DNA of 64,000 nt from Chryseobacterium lathyri (GCF_030812195.1 NZ_JAUSSF010000004.1:62001-126000), one strand, 5' to 3'. Counted from the stretch's first letter, positions 10,072 to 19,273 are shown. A program made the numbers and translations. The notes: generated by a model not told the origin, from the sequence alone.

Positions 10072-11085
10072 TTAAAACAGACTCAGATCGTACTGTTTCA
10101 CCAGGTCTAAAATCATGTGATAACCGGCTGAAGAGTTTCCATGCCGATCTAAAGCAGGACTGAAAACACCGATTCCCATTTTCCCGGGAACACTTACCGT
10201 AATTCCGCCTCCAACACCGGATTTGCTCGGCAAACCTACTGTCCTGGCATATTCTCCACTGAATTCGTACATACCGGCAATGAGCATTTGTGACTGTATC
10301 AATCTGGCAAGATCCTCATTTTTATAGGCAGAATCTCCATCGAACCGCACACATTGATTAGCAAAGAAGTAACCGATTTTAGCCAAATCTTTGGCTGTCA
10401 GCTCAATAGAACACTGCTTGAAATAATTGTCCAGCTGATCCTCATTTCCTGAGATCAGTCCGTTGTTTTTCATCAGATAAAACATGCCACGGTTACGGTG
10501 TCCTGTCGATTTTTCGGATTCGTAAACAGATGTATTGTAGTCAATTGTATTATTTTTGGTTATATACCTCACCAGATCCAAAATTTTAAGAAAAGGTTTT
10601 TCACCTTCTCCTGAAATTAATGAAGTTGTAAGAATCGCTCCTGCATTCATCATCGGATTGAGCGGCTTACCAGTAGTTTCAAGGTTGGAGAAGTGGTTGA
10701 AAGGCCTATCGGTTCCGAAATAGCCCATTTTATTAAACACATCTGCTTCGCCTTTTTCATTGACAGCAATCATCAGTGCAATGATTTTGGAAATACTCTG
10801 CATGGTAAATTTTTTGTGAACATCACCGGCATTAAAGATTTTTCCACTTTTACCAACCACTGAAAAAGCGATTGCTCCGGCGTCCATTTTTCCCAGCTCA
10901 GGAATGTAATCAGCCACTTTCCCCTGTGTATAATAGGTTCTGTTTTTTTCCAGAATACTGTTCAAGGTTTTTTCCGAAATTGTGGAAACATCTGCTGTTC
11001 TCTGGGCATACATTACCGTATTGAAGGAAAGAAAGGCTGCAATACAGATCCTTTTTGCAGAAAGTAAGAAACTATTATTGTTCAT
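10072..11085 (-). CDS. glsA: Glutaminase A, exported
   Basis: Hydrolyses L-glutamine to glutamate and ammonia. ATG 11085 was chosen over an upstream one at 11166 because it begins a clean signal peptide (about 28 residues ending VMYAQ), so the enzyme should be periplasmic. In the 337-residue form the serine-hydrolase signature QSISK gives Ser97 and Lys100. Other family blocks are NPMMNAGAI, STGHRNRGMFYLM, ELTAKDLAKIGYFFANQ and the glycine-rich SGVGGGI. The gene is convergent with the response regulator (30-bp gap) and appears monocistronic. The export signal is notable, since the well-studied Escherichia coli and Bacillus enzymes lack one. Confidence 0.92.
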   Translation of the reverse strand: MNNNSFLLSAKRICIAAFLSFNTVMYAQRTADVSTISEKTLNSILEKNRTYYTQGKVADYIPELGKMDAGAIAFSVVGKSGKIFNAGDVHKKFTMQSISKIIALMIAVNEKGEADVFNKMGYFGTDRPFNHFSNLETTGKPLNPMMNAGAILTTSLISGEGEKPFLKILDLVRYITKNNTIDYNTSVYESEKSTGHRNRGMFYLMKNNGLISGNEDQLDNYFKQCSIELTAKDLAKIGYFFANQCVRFDGDSAYKNEDLARLIQSQMLIAGMYEFSGEYARTVGLPSKSGVGGGITVSVPGKMGIGVFSPALDRHGNSSAGYHMILDLVKQYDLSLF

Positions 11086-11320
11086 AAAGGCATTTCCGGC
11101 CGATAACTTATCATCAGCCCTGAAAAACAAAGATAAAGCATTTCCTCCTCTGCCAACAAGTTTCACGGAAAATATCAGTTTTACAGCTTGGTTCTCCTAA
11201 GCTAAGTATTTCTACCCAAAGCCGTAATTGGTCATTTGTACTCTAAAACAACCGTATTCTTCTTTGTTACTTTGGAATACGGAACAATTAATAAAAAATA
11301 ACCAACAAAATAAATTCAAT

Positions 11321-11731
11321 ATGGGAACTACAAATGTCAATGCCAACTCTTCCGGTAAGCTTGAGTTGGGCGGAGGGGCACAATTCTGGGTTTATCTTTC
11401 ACCTCAGAACAATACCGCTAAAATGATTTCTACATGGCGTGTCACATTTTTCCAGGGTAACTGGAGCGATTCGATTTCCAGCGATGACCCGACGAAACAA
11501 ATCCAGACTCCCAATCTTTCGGGTATTTTTGAGATTAAAGTGGAATTATTAAGCGGTTCCACGGGTACATGGCGTCAAATTCCGCCTCAGGCAGGAAGTT
11601 ACAATGAAATAGGCTGCAATTCGAACTGCGCTTCCATGGTAGGTCTTGTTGCTGACAGCACCAACCCGCCGCCCGGAGCTATAAATGCCCATTTCTGGAC
11701 AACATGGGATGCTATGTGTAAGGCAAGATAA
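11321..11731 (+). CDS. Hypothetical small soluble protein
   Basis: The start is ATG 11321, giving 136 residues; the longer frame from 11228 adds a poor N-terminus. There is no signal peptide or membrane segment. The protein is rich in Gly, Ser, Asn and aromatic residues with alternating hydrophobics, typical of an all-beta fold. It holds a CNSNC motif near residue 107 and another Cys near the C-terminus (DAMCKAR). I do not recognise the family. It is a single gene closed by a clear terminator. Possibly a lectin-like or structural protein, but nothing decisive is visible. Confidence 0.65.
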   Translation: MGTTNVNANSSGKLELGGGAQFWVYLSPQNNTAKMISTWRVTFFQGNWSDSISSDDPTKQIQTPNLSGIFEIKVELLSGSTGTWRQIPPQAGSYNEIGCNSNCASMVGLVADSTNPPPGAINAHFWTTWDAMCKAR

Positions 11732-11792
11732 AAAGTCATCTTATGGCATTAAGCTGTCATCTCTTGATTTAAAGAATATAATGTACAACAGA

Positions 11793-11830
11793 TAAAGCCG
11801 TCTCATTACTGAGATGGCTTTATATTTTTA
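11793..11830 (+). terminator. Rho-independent terminator after the 11321 gene
   Basis: Stem AAAGCCGTCTCA / TGAGATGGCTTT with a TTAC loop (one G-T pair), followed by ATATTTTT. Confidence 0.8.
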
Positions 11831-11918
11831 TCACAGAAATCGTCTGAACATTATCTAACAAAAGTCAAGTGCATTGGCAAACGGTTGTAGGAACTTTGTG
11901 TTATTAAAATAAGCAATT

Positions 11919-12932
11919 ATGACACAGAAAAACCTGGCTTTAGTTTCCGGGGCCAACGGACATTTAGGAAATAACCTGGTGAGATTCCTGATCAAAAAAG
12001 GGGTTCCTGTAAGGGCCAGTGTACGGAATATTACAAATAAAGCACCATTTACAGGTTTGGACTGCGAGGTGGTTCAGGCAGATATCACCGATAAATCATC
12101 TTTTATAAAAGCTTTACAGGGTGTGGAGACATTTTATGCAGTGGGAGCATCCTTCAAGCTATGGGCACAGGATCCTGAAACAGAAATTTATGATGTGAAT
12201 ATTCAGGGAACAAAAAACACCATTGAAGCTGCAGCAGAAGCGGGTGTAAAACGTATTGTTTATGTAAGTTCCATAGCAGCATTAGATTATACAAAACTCC
12301 CTACCAAAGAAAGTTACGGCTACAATCCTGACCGCAGGGACATGTATTACAATTCTAAAAATGACGGTGAAAAGCTGGCATTTGAACTGGCCAAAAAACT
12401 GGGAATAGAAATAGTATCCGTTATGCCTTCAGCAATGATCGGAAGTGAAGCTTTTTTACCTCTGAATGTTTCTTATGGAGTTTTAAAGCTCATTCTCAAC
12501 AAAGAAATTCCGGTAGATACTAAAATCACCCTGAACTGGATTGATGTAAAGGATGTAGCAGAAGGCTGCTATCTGGCTGCACTGAACGGCCGGCCCGGGG
12601 AGCGCTATATCCTTGCCAATGAAAAATGCATGACCATCACAGATACTACTATTTTGGCCAATACATTATTTCCTGAGCTGAAGATCAAAATACCCGGATC
12701 TGTTCCTAAATCTATTTTATTTATCATTGCCGGAATCATGGAGCTTACTGCTAAAATACAGAAAAGACCGCCTGTTTTGACCCGTAAGGATATTGCCATG
12801 TTTTCCGGTTTACAGCAAGATTTTGACATTACAAAAGCAAAGAAAGAATTGGGATTCAATCCCAAAAGTCCGGAACAGGCAGTCAAAGAAGCATTACTTT
12901 ATTTAATGGAACATAAAGATCTATTGAAATAG
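11919..12932 (+). CDS. Extended SDR, NAD(P)-dependent epimerase/dihydroflavonol-reductase-like
   Basis: 337 residues. The Rossmann motif GANGHLG (about 10-16) binds NAD(P); a YVSSIAALD strand and the YYNSK stretch (YxxxK catalytic pair) mark the extended short-chain dehydrogenase family; a C-terminal substrate-binding region follows. Similar proteins are annotated as NAD-dependent epimerase/dehydratase or dihydroflavonol-4-reductase, and the true substrate is unknown. The Crp/Fnr-type regulator gene starts 36 bp downstream on the same strand, so the two may form an operon. A near-consensus -7 box (GAACTTTG) lies at 11891-11898, about 20 bp before the start. Confidence 0.85.
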   Translation: MTQKNLALVSGANGHLGNNLVRFLIKKGVPVRASVRNITNKAPFTGLDCEVVQADITDKSSFIKALQGVETFYAVGASFKLWAQDPETEIYDVNIQGTKNTIEAAAEAGVKRIVYVSSIAALDYTKLPTKESYGYNPDRRDMYYNSKNDGEKLAFELAKKLGIEIVSVMPSAMIGSEAFLPLNVSYGVLKLILNKEIPVDTKITLNWIDVKDVAEGCYLAALNGRPGERYILANEKCMTITDTTILANTLFPELKIKIPGSVPKSILFIIAGIMELTAKIQKRPPVLTRKDIAMFSGLQQDFDITKAKKELGFNPKSPEQAVKEALLYLMEHKDLLK

Positions 12933-12967
12933 TTATTGTAAATTCGAATATATAATCACTGTAAGGT

Positions 12968-13543
12968 ATGATGCAACAGAAATTAATTGATTTTATCCAA
13001 TCCGGACACCCTCTTTCCCCAATAGATAAGGATTTGATTTTCCAATATTTTGAGCCGGTACTTTTTCCTAAAAACCGTATTATTGAAGAAGCGGGAAAAG
13101 TACCGGAATACCTTTATTATATTATATCAGGCTATTTGCGCCTATTCCATTATAATGAAAATGGAGACGAGGTGACCACCCATATCAATTGTCCTCCAGG
13201 ATTTTTCACCTCTTATTTTAATTTCGTAAATACGACAAAATCCAATGAAAATGTTGAGTGCATCACTGAATGTGAGCTTCTACGAATCACCAAGACAGAT
13301 CTCGATGCTCTCACTTCAAGAAGTGAGGCTATGAAAAATTTCAGCATAGAAGTTTTTCAAAAATCTATTGTCTATAATGAGACCCGATCCAATGAGCTTG
13401 CCACTCTTTCCGGAGAAAAACGCTACAGGAAACTTATTGAAAACTATCCGGGAATCCTGCATAATGTTCCTATTACCTATATTGCTTCTTTCCTGGGGAT
13501 GAAGCCTGAAAGCCTGAGCCGTATCCGCCGGAAACTGATATAA
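12968..13543 (+). CDS. Crp/Fnr-family transcriptional regulator
   Basis: 191 residues: an N-terminal cyclic-nucleotide-binding-like jelly roll (about 20-125, KNRIIEEAGKVPEYLYYIISGYLRL) and a short C-terminal helix-turn-helix (ITYIASFLGMKPESLSRIRRKL). The lack of a long wing is typical of the small Bacteroidetes members. Whether it binds a ligand is unknown; the phosphate-binding loop of true CRP is not preserved. It follows the 11919 oxidoreductase and may control it. Start could be 12968 or 12971 (adjacent ATGs). Confidence 0.87.
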   Translation: MMQQKLIDFIQSGHPLSPIDKDLIFQYFEPVLFPKNRIIEEAGKVPEYLYYIISGYLRLFHYNENGDEVTTHINCPPGFFTSYFNFVNTTKSNENVECITECELLRITKTDLDALTSRSEAMKNFSIEVFQKSIVYNETRSNELATLSGEKRYRKLIENYPGILHNVPITYIASFLGMKPESLSRIRRKLI

Positions 13544-13603
13544 AAACATAAAAATCCAAATAATATCTGATAGTAAACCTCATTATCTTCCAGCCCTAAT
13601 TCT

Positions 13604-13611
13604 TATTTTTG
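13604..13611 (+). promoter_or_regulatory. Candidate -7 promoter box for the DUF1826-like gene
   Basis: TATTTTTG matches the Bacteroidetes consensus TAnnTTTG exactly and lies 37 bp before the ATG at 13648. No good -33 TTG was found at the usual spacing. Confidence 0.45.
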
Positions 13612-13647
13612 CAGAGCATTAAACAACTTAATTGTTTATTCTAAATT

Positions 13648-14346
13648 ATGAACCGAACATTTTCCGACAACAATCAAATTGGAGTAGTTTCTACTTTTTC
13701 TGAACTTGTAAATACCAATTTTCAGGGAGCAATGAATGCAGTTTGCTGGAACAGAAATTTAGACGGTGATTTTAAAGAAATTGTGTCTCAACTTCAATTA
13801 AAGGAAAATATTACAGAAGTTTCCATTGAAGACCTTTTAGCCCTACAACTATCAGAAGAAGGTAATACTGCCAGGAAAATTATCTTAAGTGATTTAGAAC
13901 TATTAACTGATTTCGGAGCATCTCCTTCACTTAATTTACTCAAAAGTTACGAGCGAGATGAGGAGTTCGATTTCATTTCAACCGATGTGTATTCGTATCA
14001 TGTAGACCGTTCGCCTGTGGGTACACAAACTTTTTTATGTACCTACCATGGTGCTGCAAGTGATATCTTACCCAATGATCAAGCTACACAAAAAATCCTG
14101 ATTCCTGAAGTCCGGAAAAAGCTTAAAGAATTATATGATGGTCCGGAATCCGAATTTGAAACGTTCCTGAAAGGCTGTTTCTTCGATCTGCATTATCAGC
14201 CTAAACCCAATGCCCAACCTATCAATTTAGAATTAGGGCATCTTTGGAAATTGTCGGTAGACCATCCGGGACAGCAAGTTTTGCCTTGTGTTCATAGGGC
14301 TCCAGCTGAAAATGAGGGTGAATATAGACTGCTTTTGATTTGTTAA
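13648..14346 (+). CDS. DUF1826-like protein
   Basis: 232-residue soluble protein with no signal peptide. The block from about residue 110 on (SYHVDRSPVGTQTFLCTYHGAAS..., then a Leu-rich helix, then LPCVHRAPAENEGEYRLLLIC) carries the His/Cys-containing features I associate with DUF1826, a family reported near COG0523 GTPases and linked to zinc metabolism. That assignment is from memory, not from a search. Conserved His and Cys residues could bind metal. It has its own exact -7 box and no obvious operon partner. Confidence 0.6.
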   Translation: MNRTFSDNNQIGVVSTFSELVNTNFQGAMNAVCWNRNLDGDFKEIVSQLQLKENITEVSIEDLLALQLSEEGNTARKIILSDLELLTDFGASPSLNLLKSYERDEEFDFISTDVYSYHVDRSPVGTQTFLCTYHGAASDILPNDQATQKILIPEVRKKLKELYDGPESEFETFLKGCFFDLHYQPKPNAQPINLELGHLWKLSVDHPGQQVLPCVHRAPAENEGEYRLLLIC

Positions 14347-14481
14347 TAGATGATAATATGCTAGAGTTATTTATTTCCCGATATAAAACTTCGGAAATCC
14401 TTACTGTCAGCTGTTTATTGTTCTATTGGCAAGCCAAAATTTAATCACGTTGAAAAACCTGAGCAATTTTGTTTTACCAAT

Positions 14482-15138
14482 TTAGCTGTCATTTCTGTCA
14501 TTGTAAAAATCTGTGATAAATTGATCAACCAGCTTGTCAGGTTCCATTAAGGACTGGTCACGCCCTGCTGTTATTGATGTATTTATCGATGAGGGAATGA
14601 TTTCAAAAACTTTGACCTGTGTATCTTCCAACTGATACTTGAGCGATTTGGTAAAACTGCGAATTCCAGCTTTTACAGCACAATAAATAGCTGCAGATTT
14701 CTGTGATCCTATAAACTGATCAATACTGGCATTTACAACTGCACTGTTTTTATTCTTTAGCAATATCGGCAACATTAATGTGGTAAGATTTAATGGTGCA
14801 ATAAGATTTAAATAAATTTCATGGTTGGCCTTACGAAGAAAGTCCGGATCATCCATTATATCATAGTTGTACTGAATAGCAGCACTGTTAACCAATATAT
14901 TTGTTTCCGGATATTCCTGTTCAATAAAAAGGACCAGATCATTTATTGAATTTTGTTCGGTCAGGTCTCCTGCAAGTACAATCAATTCAGGAAAATCTTT
15001 TTTTATCCCTTCAAGTTTTTCAAATTCTCCTCCTGTAATGATCACCTTATTATTCAACAAGAGGAAACGTTTTGCCAGAGCCAGACCGATCCCAACAGAA
15101 CCGCCAGTAATCAATATGGTGTTGTTTGTAATTCTCAT
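14482..15138 (-). CDS. Short-chain dehydrogenase/reductase (DltE-like)
   Basis: 218 residues. ILITGGSVGIGLALA gives the TGxxxGIG cofactor motif at about 10-17; NSAAIQ corresponds to the NAG-type motif; IYCAVKAG supplies the catalytic Tyr-Lys pair (YxxxK), preceded by a Ser/Asn strand. It is a classical SDR using NAD(P)H on an unknown substrate. A Crp/Fnr-type regulator gene lies upstream on the same strand (15567-16175), separated by 428 bp that contain a 16-bp palindrome, so this is a second oxidoreductase-regulator pairing. Confidence 0.87.
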   Translation of the reverse strand: MRITNNTILITGGSVGIGLALAKRFLLLNNKVIITGGEFEKLEGIKKDFPELIVLAGDLTEQNSINDLVLFIEQEYPETNILVNSAAIQYNYDIMDDPDFLRKANHEIYLNLIAPLNLTTLMLPILLKNKNSAVVNASIDQFIGSQKSAAIYCAVKAGIRSFTKSLKYQLEDTQVKVFEIIPSSINTSITAGRDQSLMEPDKLVDQFITDFYNDRNDS

Positions 15139-15566
15139 TTTATTTCTTCTTTACCTGTCTTCAAATCTTAAAAGAGATTGCCCGTTATGTCACCCCTGGC
15201 TCCCATAGCATTTCCATGGGAATTTTAAAATTCCGCAGATTTTGTACGGTAACCATCATGAAATCTGAAAGAGAGGAGTTTTTCATTGTCAAATAATCCT
15301 GCATCAACAGTTTGACCTAGCTGCATGCAAATTAGGTATGAGCTACTCTTTTGTGCCTTTTAAACAAGGCCATTTGAGCGTGGCATTCTTTAAGTCTGGA
15401 ACAGTGCAGGACTTTTAGCTTGACTTGGGAGTTCCCCCAAATTGAGTATGACTTTAGGAATAATACTGTCAATAGGGAAAAACAACTCCTTCATTTTGCA
15501 ATGTTATTATTTACTGTGCAAATATGGAAAAGGAATTGATGAATTCCATTTACATAGGTAAAGAAA
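15139..15566. other. Intergenic region between the Crp-type regulator and the SDR
   Basis: 428 bp without a convincing gene. Short minus-strand ORFs (for example 39 codons at 15185-15304) have no recognisable product and no family resemblance. The main structure is the palindrome at 15219-15234. The SDR promoter must lie here. Confidence 0.5.
15219..15234. promoter_or_regulatory. 16-bp perfect palindrome upstream of the SDR, candidate operator
   Basis: GGAATTTTAAAATTCC is a perfect palindrome 81-96 bp upstream of the SDR start at 15138. A dimeric Crp-type regulator is encoded immediately upstream, which makes it a candidate binding site. The pairing is inferred. Confidence 0.35.
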
Positions 15567-16175
15567 TCACCTGCTGAGAATTTTTCTTCTGATACGGCTA
15601 AGCTGGGTAGGACTTACACCGAGATAGGAAGCAATATGATATTGTGGAATTTGCTGTTCTAATAATGGAAAGTCCTTTTGGAAAATAAGGTACCGTTTTT
15701 CTGCATCCAATAAGACGATCTCTATTTCCCGCTTTTCTTTTTGTATAAAAAGCTGTTCTGCTACTACACTTGCCATTCGCTCAATGTCGGGAAATGTGTG
15801 ATAGAGATCTTGCACATCTTTAAAGTTAGCCACTAATAGACTGCAGTCGGTAAGTGCCTGTTGATTGATCAGACTTGATTTTTTAGAGATCAATGAGGCA
15901 TATCCACCAATAAAACAATAGGGTAGAAAAAAATGTTTATTATATTCCACACCTTCATTATTTCTATAAAATGCTCTAAGGATACCTGTTTGGAGGAAGC
16001 CAATCTCATTTGCTATCTGACCTTCCTCGATATAATAATCACCCTTTTTTAAAATTTTTGGAGTGAACAATGTGGAAAACCTATTCCAGCTTTCAGTGGA
16101 AACAGGAGAAAGTCCATTTAAAAAAGATTTAAAGTTATCTATTAATCCGTCTGGGGAAGCATCTATTTTTTGCAT
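15567..16175 (-). CDS. Crp/Fnr-family transcriptional regulator
   Basis: 202 residues from ATG 16175; an in-frame ATG at 16199 would add eight residues (MILCFYKS) and is less likely. The effector-type jelly roll spans about 20-130 (KKGDYYIEEGQIANEIGFLQTGILRAFY) and the C-terminal HTH is YHIASYLGVSPTQLSRIRRKI. It belongs to the same short Bacteroidetes group as the regulators at 12968 and 32896. Likely target: the SDR gene downstream. A well-formed minus-strand promoter lies at 16392-16422, implying a leader of about 210 bases. Confidence 0.87.
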   Translation of the reverse strand: MQKIDASPDGLIDNFKSFLNGLSPVSTESWNRFSTLFTPKILKKGDYYIEEGQIANEIGFLQTGILRAFYRNNEGVEYNKHFFLPYCFIGGYASLISKKSSLINQQALTDCSLLVANFKDVQDLYHTFPDIERMASVVAEQLFIQKEKREIEIVLLDAEKRYLIFQKDFPLLEQQIPQYHIASYLGVSPTQLSRIRRKILSR

Positions 16176-16391
16176 ACTCTTATAAAAACACAAAATCAAA
16201 GAGAAAAGCGACTGTAAAATACAATAACTTATATTTTACAGATACTTACAACTATTCGTTTATTGTAGTTTATTGATATTTACCGGTCCTATTTGCCGAT
16301 ACAGAAAGTGAATAATATTAACAGTCAGGACTTTAATTCACCATAAGGGGTAAATAGAAATTGAATACTTTCCAACTATTAATAACTAAAA

Positions 16392-16422
16392 CAAAGGTAC
16401 AAATATTTTGAAAATAAACCAA
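16392..16422 (-). promoter_or_regulatory. Promoter for the Crp/Fnr gene
   Basis: On the minus strand TTG (16420-16422), a 20-base spacer and an exact TACCTTTG (16392-16399) form a full Bacteroidetes sigma-ABfr promoter. Confidence 0.6.
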
Positions 16423-16589
16423 TTCTAACGGAAATAGTAAATAATCCACTTTCTCAACTGTACCTAAAATTTTATTTTTCCGCTGGATAATTAATATTCT
16501 ACTCATGCTGTCTTATTTTTTTTAAAAACTCTTTTGTTTTTTTGAAGTTTTATGCTTTGCAGACCTATAAGTCTTCAATTGTGATTAAT

Positions 16590-16745
16590 ATTCGTAGAAT
16601 CTCCTAATTAGTCCAGTTCAATTCGGTACGCATCACATAACAAATTAGAATCTCATTTTAAAAGCCCTCATATGACTGAGATTTCCATCATTGAAACCCT
16701 TTCCAAGCTCCATTGATAGCTGAGTAGCGAGATTTTTCAAAATTG
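16590..16745 (-). pseudogene. Remnant of a DUF1016 (YhcG-type) N-terminal domain
   Basis: On the minus strand from about 16745 one frame reads NLATQLSMELGKGFNDGNLSHMRAFKMRF (shown here only as its key parts LATQLS, ELGKGF, NLSHMRAF) and then stops. The continuation RTELNWT...ILRILITIED resembles the next part of the same domain (usually a helix, then SWTHY and LL) but is broken by stops. DUF1016 proteins carry a PD-(D/E)XK nuclease domain; only the N-terminal helical part is left. No start or intact frame exists. Confidence 0.45.
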
Positions 16746-16862
16746 ATTTACTTTTTATAAATTTTGACTTTTGCATCAATCAAGCTCTCTAAATATACTA
16801 GTTTTCCGGTATTTTTTTTGTTAATGGAAAATGTTATTTTTGAAGGAAAGTTAATACTAAAC

Positions 16863-17468
16863 ATGATGAAAAGTGTAAAATGGTTACTTCTAATTTCGTA
16901 TATGTTTTGTTGCAAAGCTTTTGTAAATGCCCAGGAGGGACCCATTCCTGTTTTTCCCGCCTCATCATTTAACAAGGACCAGGCTGACAACATGCTTAAT
17001 AATGGCACAGCAATATTACAGGGAGTAGTAGCAAAGAAGAAAAAGAACCCGGACAATACCTATCTGGGTATTGTAGTAACACTTTTTCCCTGCACATCCT
17101 ATTTTGATGAATGGTATGAATTAAACAAAAAGAATAAAAAGGGGAAAACGCTGGCAATGATGTCGCCTGAAGCCTACTCTTACCGTATAGTTACAAAGGC
17201 TTCGGATAAGGATGGCACATTCCGGTTTCGAAATTTAAGACCCGGAAGGTACTATCTCCAAACAATGGTACGCCAAGGTAAAATGCAAGAAATGTGGAAC
17301 CAGGTAGGCACTTCAATGTCTGTCGGTTACAATATATATGGTCAGGCTGTCACCTCTTACTCACGGCCGATATATGAGGACTTTAAGTTGTTTTACGAAA
17401 CACAGGACCTGGTGAAAACCTTGGTCGAAATTACATCCGAGGGACAGACTGTAAACGTTAAGCTATAA
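16863..17468 (+). CDS. Secreted/periplasmic protein with prealbumin-like domain
   Basis: ATG 16863 (or 16866) begins a signal peptide ending KAFVNAQ; the longer frame from 16764 is not used. The 201-residue protein carries a carboxypeptidase-regulatory/SpaA-like segment (about 125-160, KDGTFRFRNLRPGRYYLQT) and a distinct front part with Lys-rich loops (AKKKKNPD). I do not recognise a specific family. A TATTTTTG box at 16835-16842 precedes it. The LRR gene starts 10 bp downstream, so the two form an operon and probably act together at the envelope. Confidence 0.75.
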   Translation: MMKSVKWLLLISYMFCCKAFVNAQEGPIPVFPASSFNKDQADNMLNNGTAILQGVVAKKKKNPDNTYLGIVVTLFPCTSYFDEWYELNKKNKKGKTLAMMSPEAYSYRIVTKASDKDGTFRFRNLRPGRYYLQTMVRQGKMQEMWNQVGTSMSVGYNIYGQAVTSYSRPIYEDFKLFYETQDLVKTLVEITSEGQTVNVKL

Positions 17469-17478
17469 AAAACTAACT

Positions 17479-18240
17479 ATGAAATGTTGTCAAATACTAT
17501 TTAGCTTCATTTTATTGACGCTATGTCTATGTTCTGCTAACGCGCAGGTCATCAATTTCCCTGATCAAAGTTTCAAACAGGCACTCATTAAGAAGAAAGT
17601 AGATGCTAACAATGATGGGGAGATACAGGTATCAGAAGCGCAGAAGGTAACCAAATTGTATCTGGAAGAGACCACCTTTTCATCTATGGAAGGCATAAAA
17701 AGCTTTAAGAATCTGGAGGAGTTCGGTACTTACAAAAACAAAATCAGGCAGGTAGACTTGCAAGGGATGACCAGCCTTAAACGCTTGTACCTTGTGGGCA
17801 GCGAAATAGAAATATTGGATATAACAGGTTGTGTCAATCTTGAGCACCTGTCACTAATTGGCAATAAGCTCAAGGACATAGATATAACAGCGTTTAAAAA
17901 ACTGACGGAGCTTAGCCTGAATTACAACCAGCTTACCAGAATAGAGATAAACAATTATCCTGAGCTAAAGACAGTAAATCTTTCGAATAATAGTATTGTC
18001 CATTTCAAGATCAATGCTTGCCCCAAACTGCAATCCCTCATGATTCAGAAAAACAGAATAGCAGGGGATTTAGATCTTGCCAGATTTCCGGATATGCGTA
18101 GTTTTTCTGCCGACAATAATTTGCTGTCAGGCGTAAACATCCGTGGCTTAAAAAAACTGGAATCTTTTTCCTGTTTGTATTGCAATGTTACCACACTGAA
18201 TTTAAGCGGTACAGAAAGCTTGGTCGATCTGATATGGTAA
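17479..18240 (+). CDS. Secreted leucine-rich-repeat protein
   Basis: 253 residues. The signal peptide is about residues 1-23 (ending SANAQ). An EF-hand/dockerin-like loop VDANNDGEIQVSEA lies near 38-51. About seven leucine-rich repeats of roughly 21 residues follow (for example NLEHLSLIGNKLKDID, KLTELSLNYNQLTRIE). LRR solenoids of this kind bind proteins or glycans outside the cell. No T9SS tail domain is visible, so it may be periplasmic or a lipid-free partner of the upstream gene. Confidence 0.82.
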   Translation: MKCCQILFSFILLTLCLCSANAQVINFPDQSFKQALIKKKVDANNDGEIQVSEAQKVTKLYLEETTFSSMEGIKSFKNLEEFGTYKNKIRQVDLQGMTSLKRLYLVGSEIEILDITGCVNLEHLSLIGNKLKDIDITAFKKLTELSLNYNQLTRIEINNYPELKTVNLSNNSIVHFKINACPKLQSLMIQKNRIAGDLDLARFPDMRSFSADNNLLSGVNIRGLKKLESFSCLYCNVTTLNLSGTESLVDLIW

Positions 18241-18529
18241 AGTTATCAAGCCTAATTAATATGAATGCTAAAGAATGGATTTTGTCTCCAACGCACTGTT
18301 CGACGGCAAGAAAATTCGTTGCTTCACTTTAGTGGATAATTATAGCTGCAAGTGCCTTTGGGACAAGGGCTGAAAGGCCCGAAGAATCCAGTTTTTTTTT
18401 TATCATAAGAACGATGTTTTTGATTTAAGCTATCATTTATTTTTAGTGGCAATCCAAATATTCCGCCCGCTATTGCCCAACCCTCGTTGGTGGCAGTTTT
18501 TCTTGATTGCTTAATTTTAATCGTCCAAT
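18241..18529. other. Intergenic region with a structured, cassette-like tail behind the CPBP gene
   Basis: Convergent gap. Immediately past the CPBP stop, the minus strand reads AACTGCCACCAACGAGGGTT followed by GGGCAATAGCGGGC, an imperfectly self-complementary GC-richer patch in AT-rich DNA. Next to 18351-18395 is another (GCCTTTGGGACAAGGGCTGA...AAGGC). A 75-codon minus-strand ORF across it is not credible as a gene. See findings. Confidence 0.4.
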
Positions 18530-19273
18530 TTATAACAGATAAAATATACAAAATATCATTCCTAAATTAAATGCCGAATGACAAATTATAGCTCCCAAAA
18601 TTGAGTCTGATTTTTTTCTGAAAGTTAAGAATAACAAACTCACTAAAAACATACTTGTTACCCAAATTATAGTCGGAATAGTAAAAAAGTCCCATTTGTC
18701 ATTAATGAAAATCAAGCCGAAATGTGAAATGTGAGTTAATGCAAATGCTGAATTGTCAACTATCGATGCTCTTTTCTCTCCGATTGATTTTGCAAAACTT
18801 GAATGTACAATGCCTCTGAAAAACAACTCTTCTCCGATTGGGCTAAAAGTCATTCCTGTTATTGCCATAATAGCAAACATTATATTTTTGTCAGATTGAG
18901 TTATAGTCGCAGGAATTTTATATGATTTCCCAATGTACTGATACCAATTCTGATATGAATTACCATATAAAATCTGTCCGAAAAAATAAAGCAATATACT
19001 TGCAATTAGTCCACAAACAAAAGCAATAAATAGCCATTTAAAATTTCGAGGTTTTGTAATTCCTATTTCTTTACGTCCATATTTGGTCAAAAAGACAAAT
19101 GGTACAATTGCCGAAATCATCATAATCAGTCCAATAAAACCATAATTTCCCGAAGAGTTTGCATTTAGCACCAAAATAAATCGAGGAATACACAAGATGA
19201 GAATTAGGAAAAGTCCAAATTTCCAATTAAAGTCAAAAAGTCTGCTCCAAAACGATTTTAATTCTCTGTCCAT
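18530..19273 (-). CDS. CPBP-family intramembrane glutamic endopeptidase
   Basis: 247 residues with about seven or eight membrane helices. The family motifs are present: EELFFRG near residue 148 (EExxxR, catalytic Glu pair), FALTHISHF near 170 and a final ICHSAFN near 235. These are Rce1-like membrane proteases (also called Abi); some process or protect against peptides, and many are of unknown role. The gene is alone, very AT-rich and flanked by long non-coding stretches, suggesting acquisition as a single unit. Confidence 0.88.
   Translation of the reverse strand: MDRELKSFWSRLFDFNWKFGLFLILILCIPRFILVLNANSSGNYGFIGLIMMISAIVPFVFLTKYGRKEIGITKPRNFKWLFIAFVCGLIASILLYFFGQILYGNSYQNWYQYIGKSYKIPATITQSDKNIMFAIMAITGMTFSPIGEELFFRGIVHSSFAKSIGEKRASIVDNSAFALTHISHFGLIFINDKWDFFTIPTIIWVTSMFLVSLLFLTFRKKSDSILGAIICHSAFNLGMIFCIFYLL

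Noticed and set aside
15185..15304. 39-codon minus-strand ORF between the Crp-type regulator and the SDR
   Set aside because: Short, no recognisable product, no ribosome-binding or conservation evidence.
18324..18551. 75-codon minus-strand ORF behind the CPBP gene
   Set aside because: It overlaps the CPBP 3' end and the structured tail; composition and overlap indicate a chance frame through a repeat.
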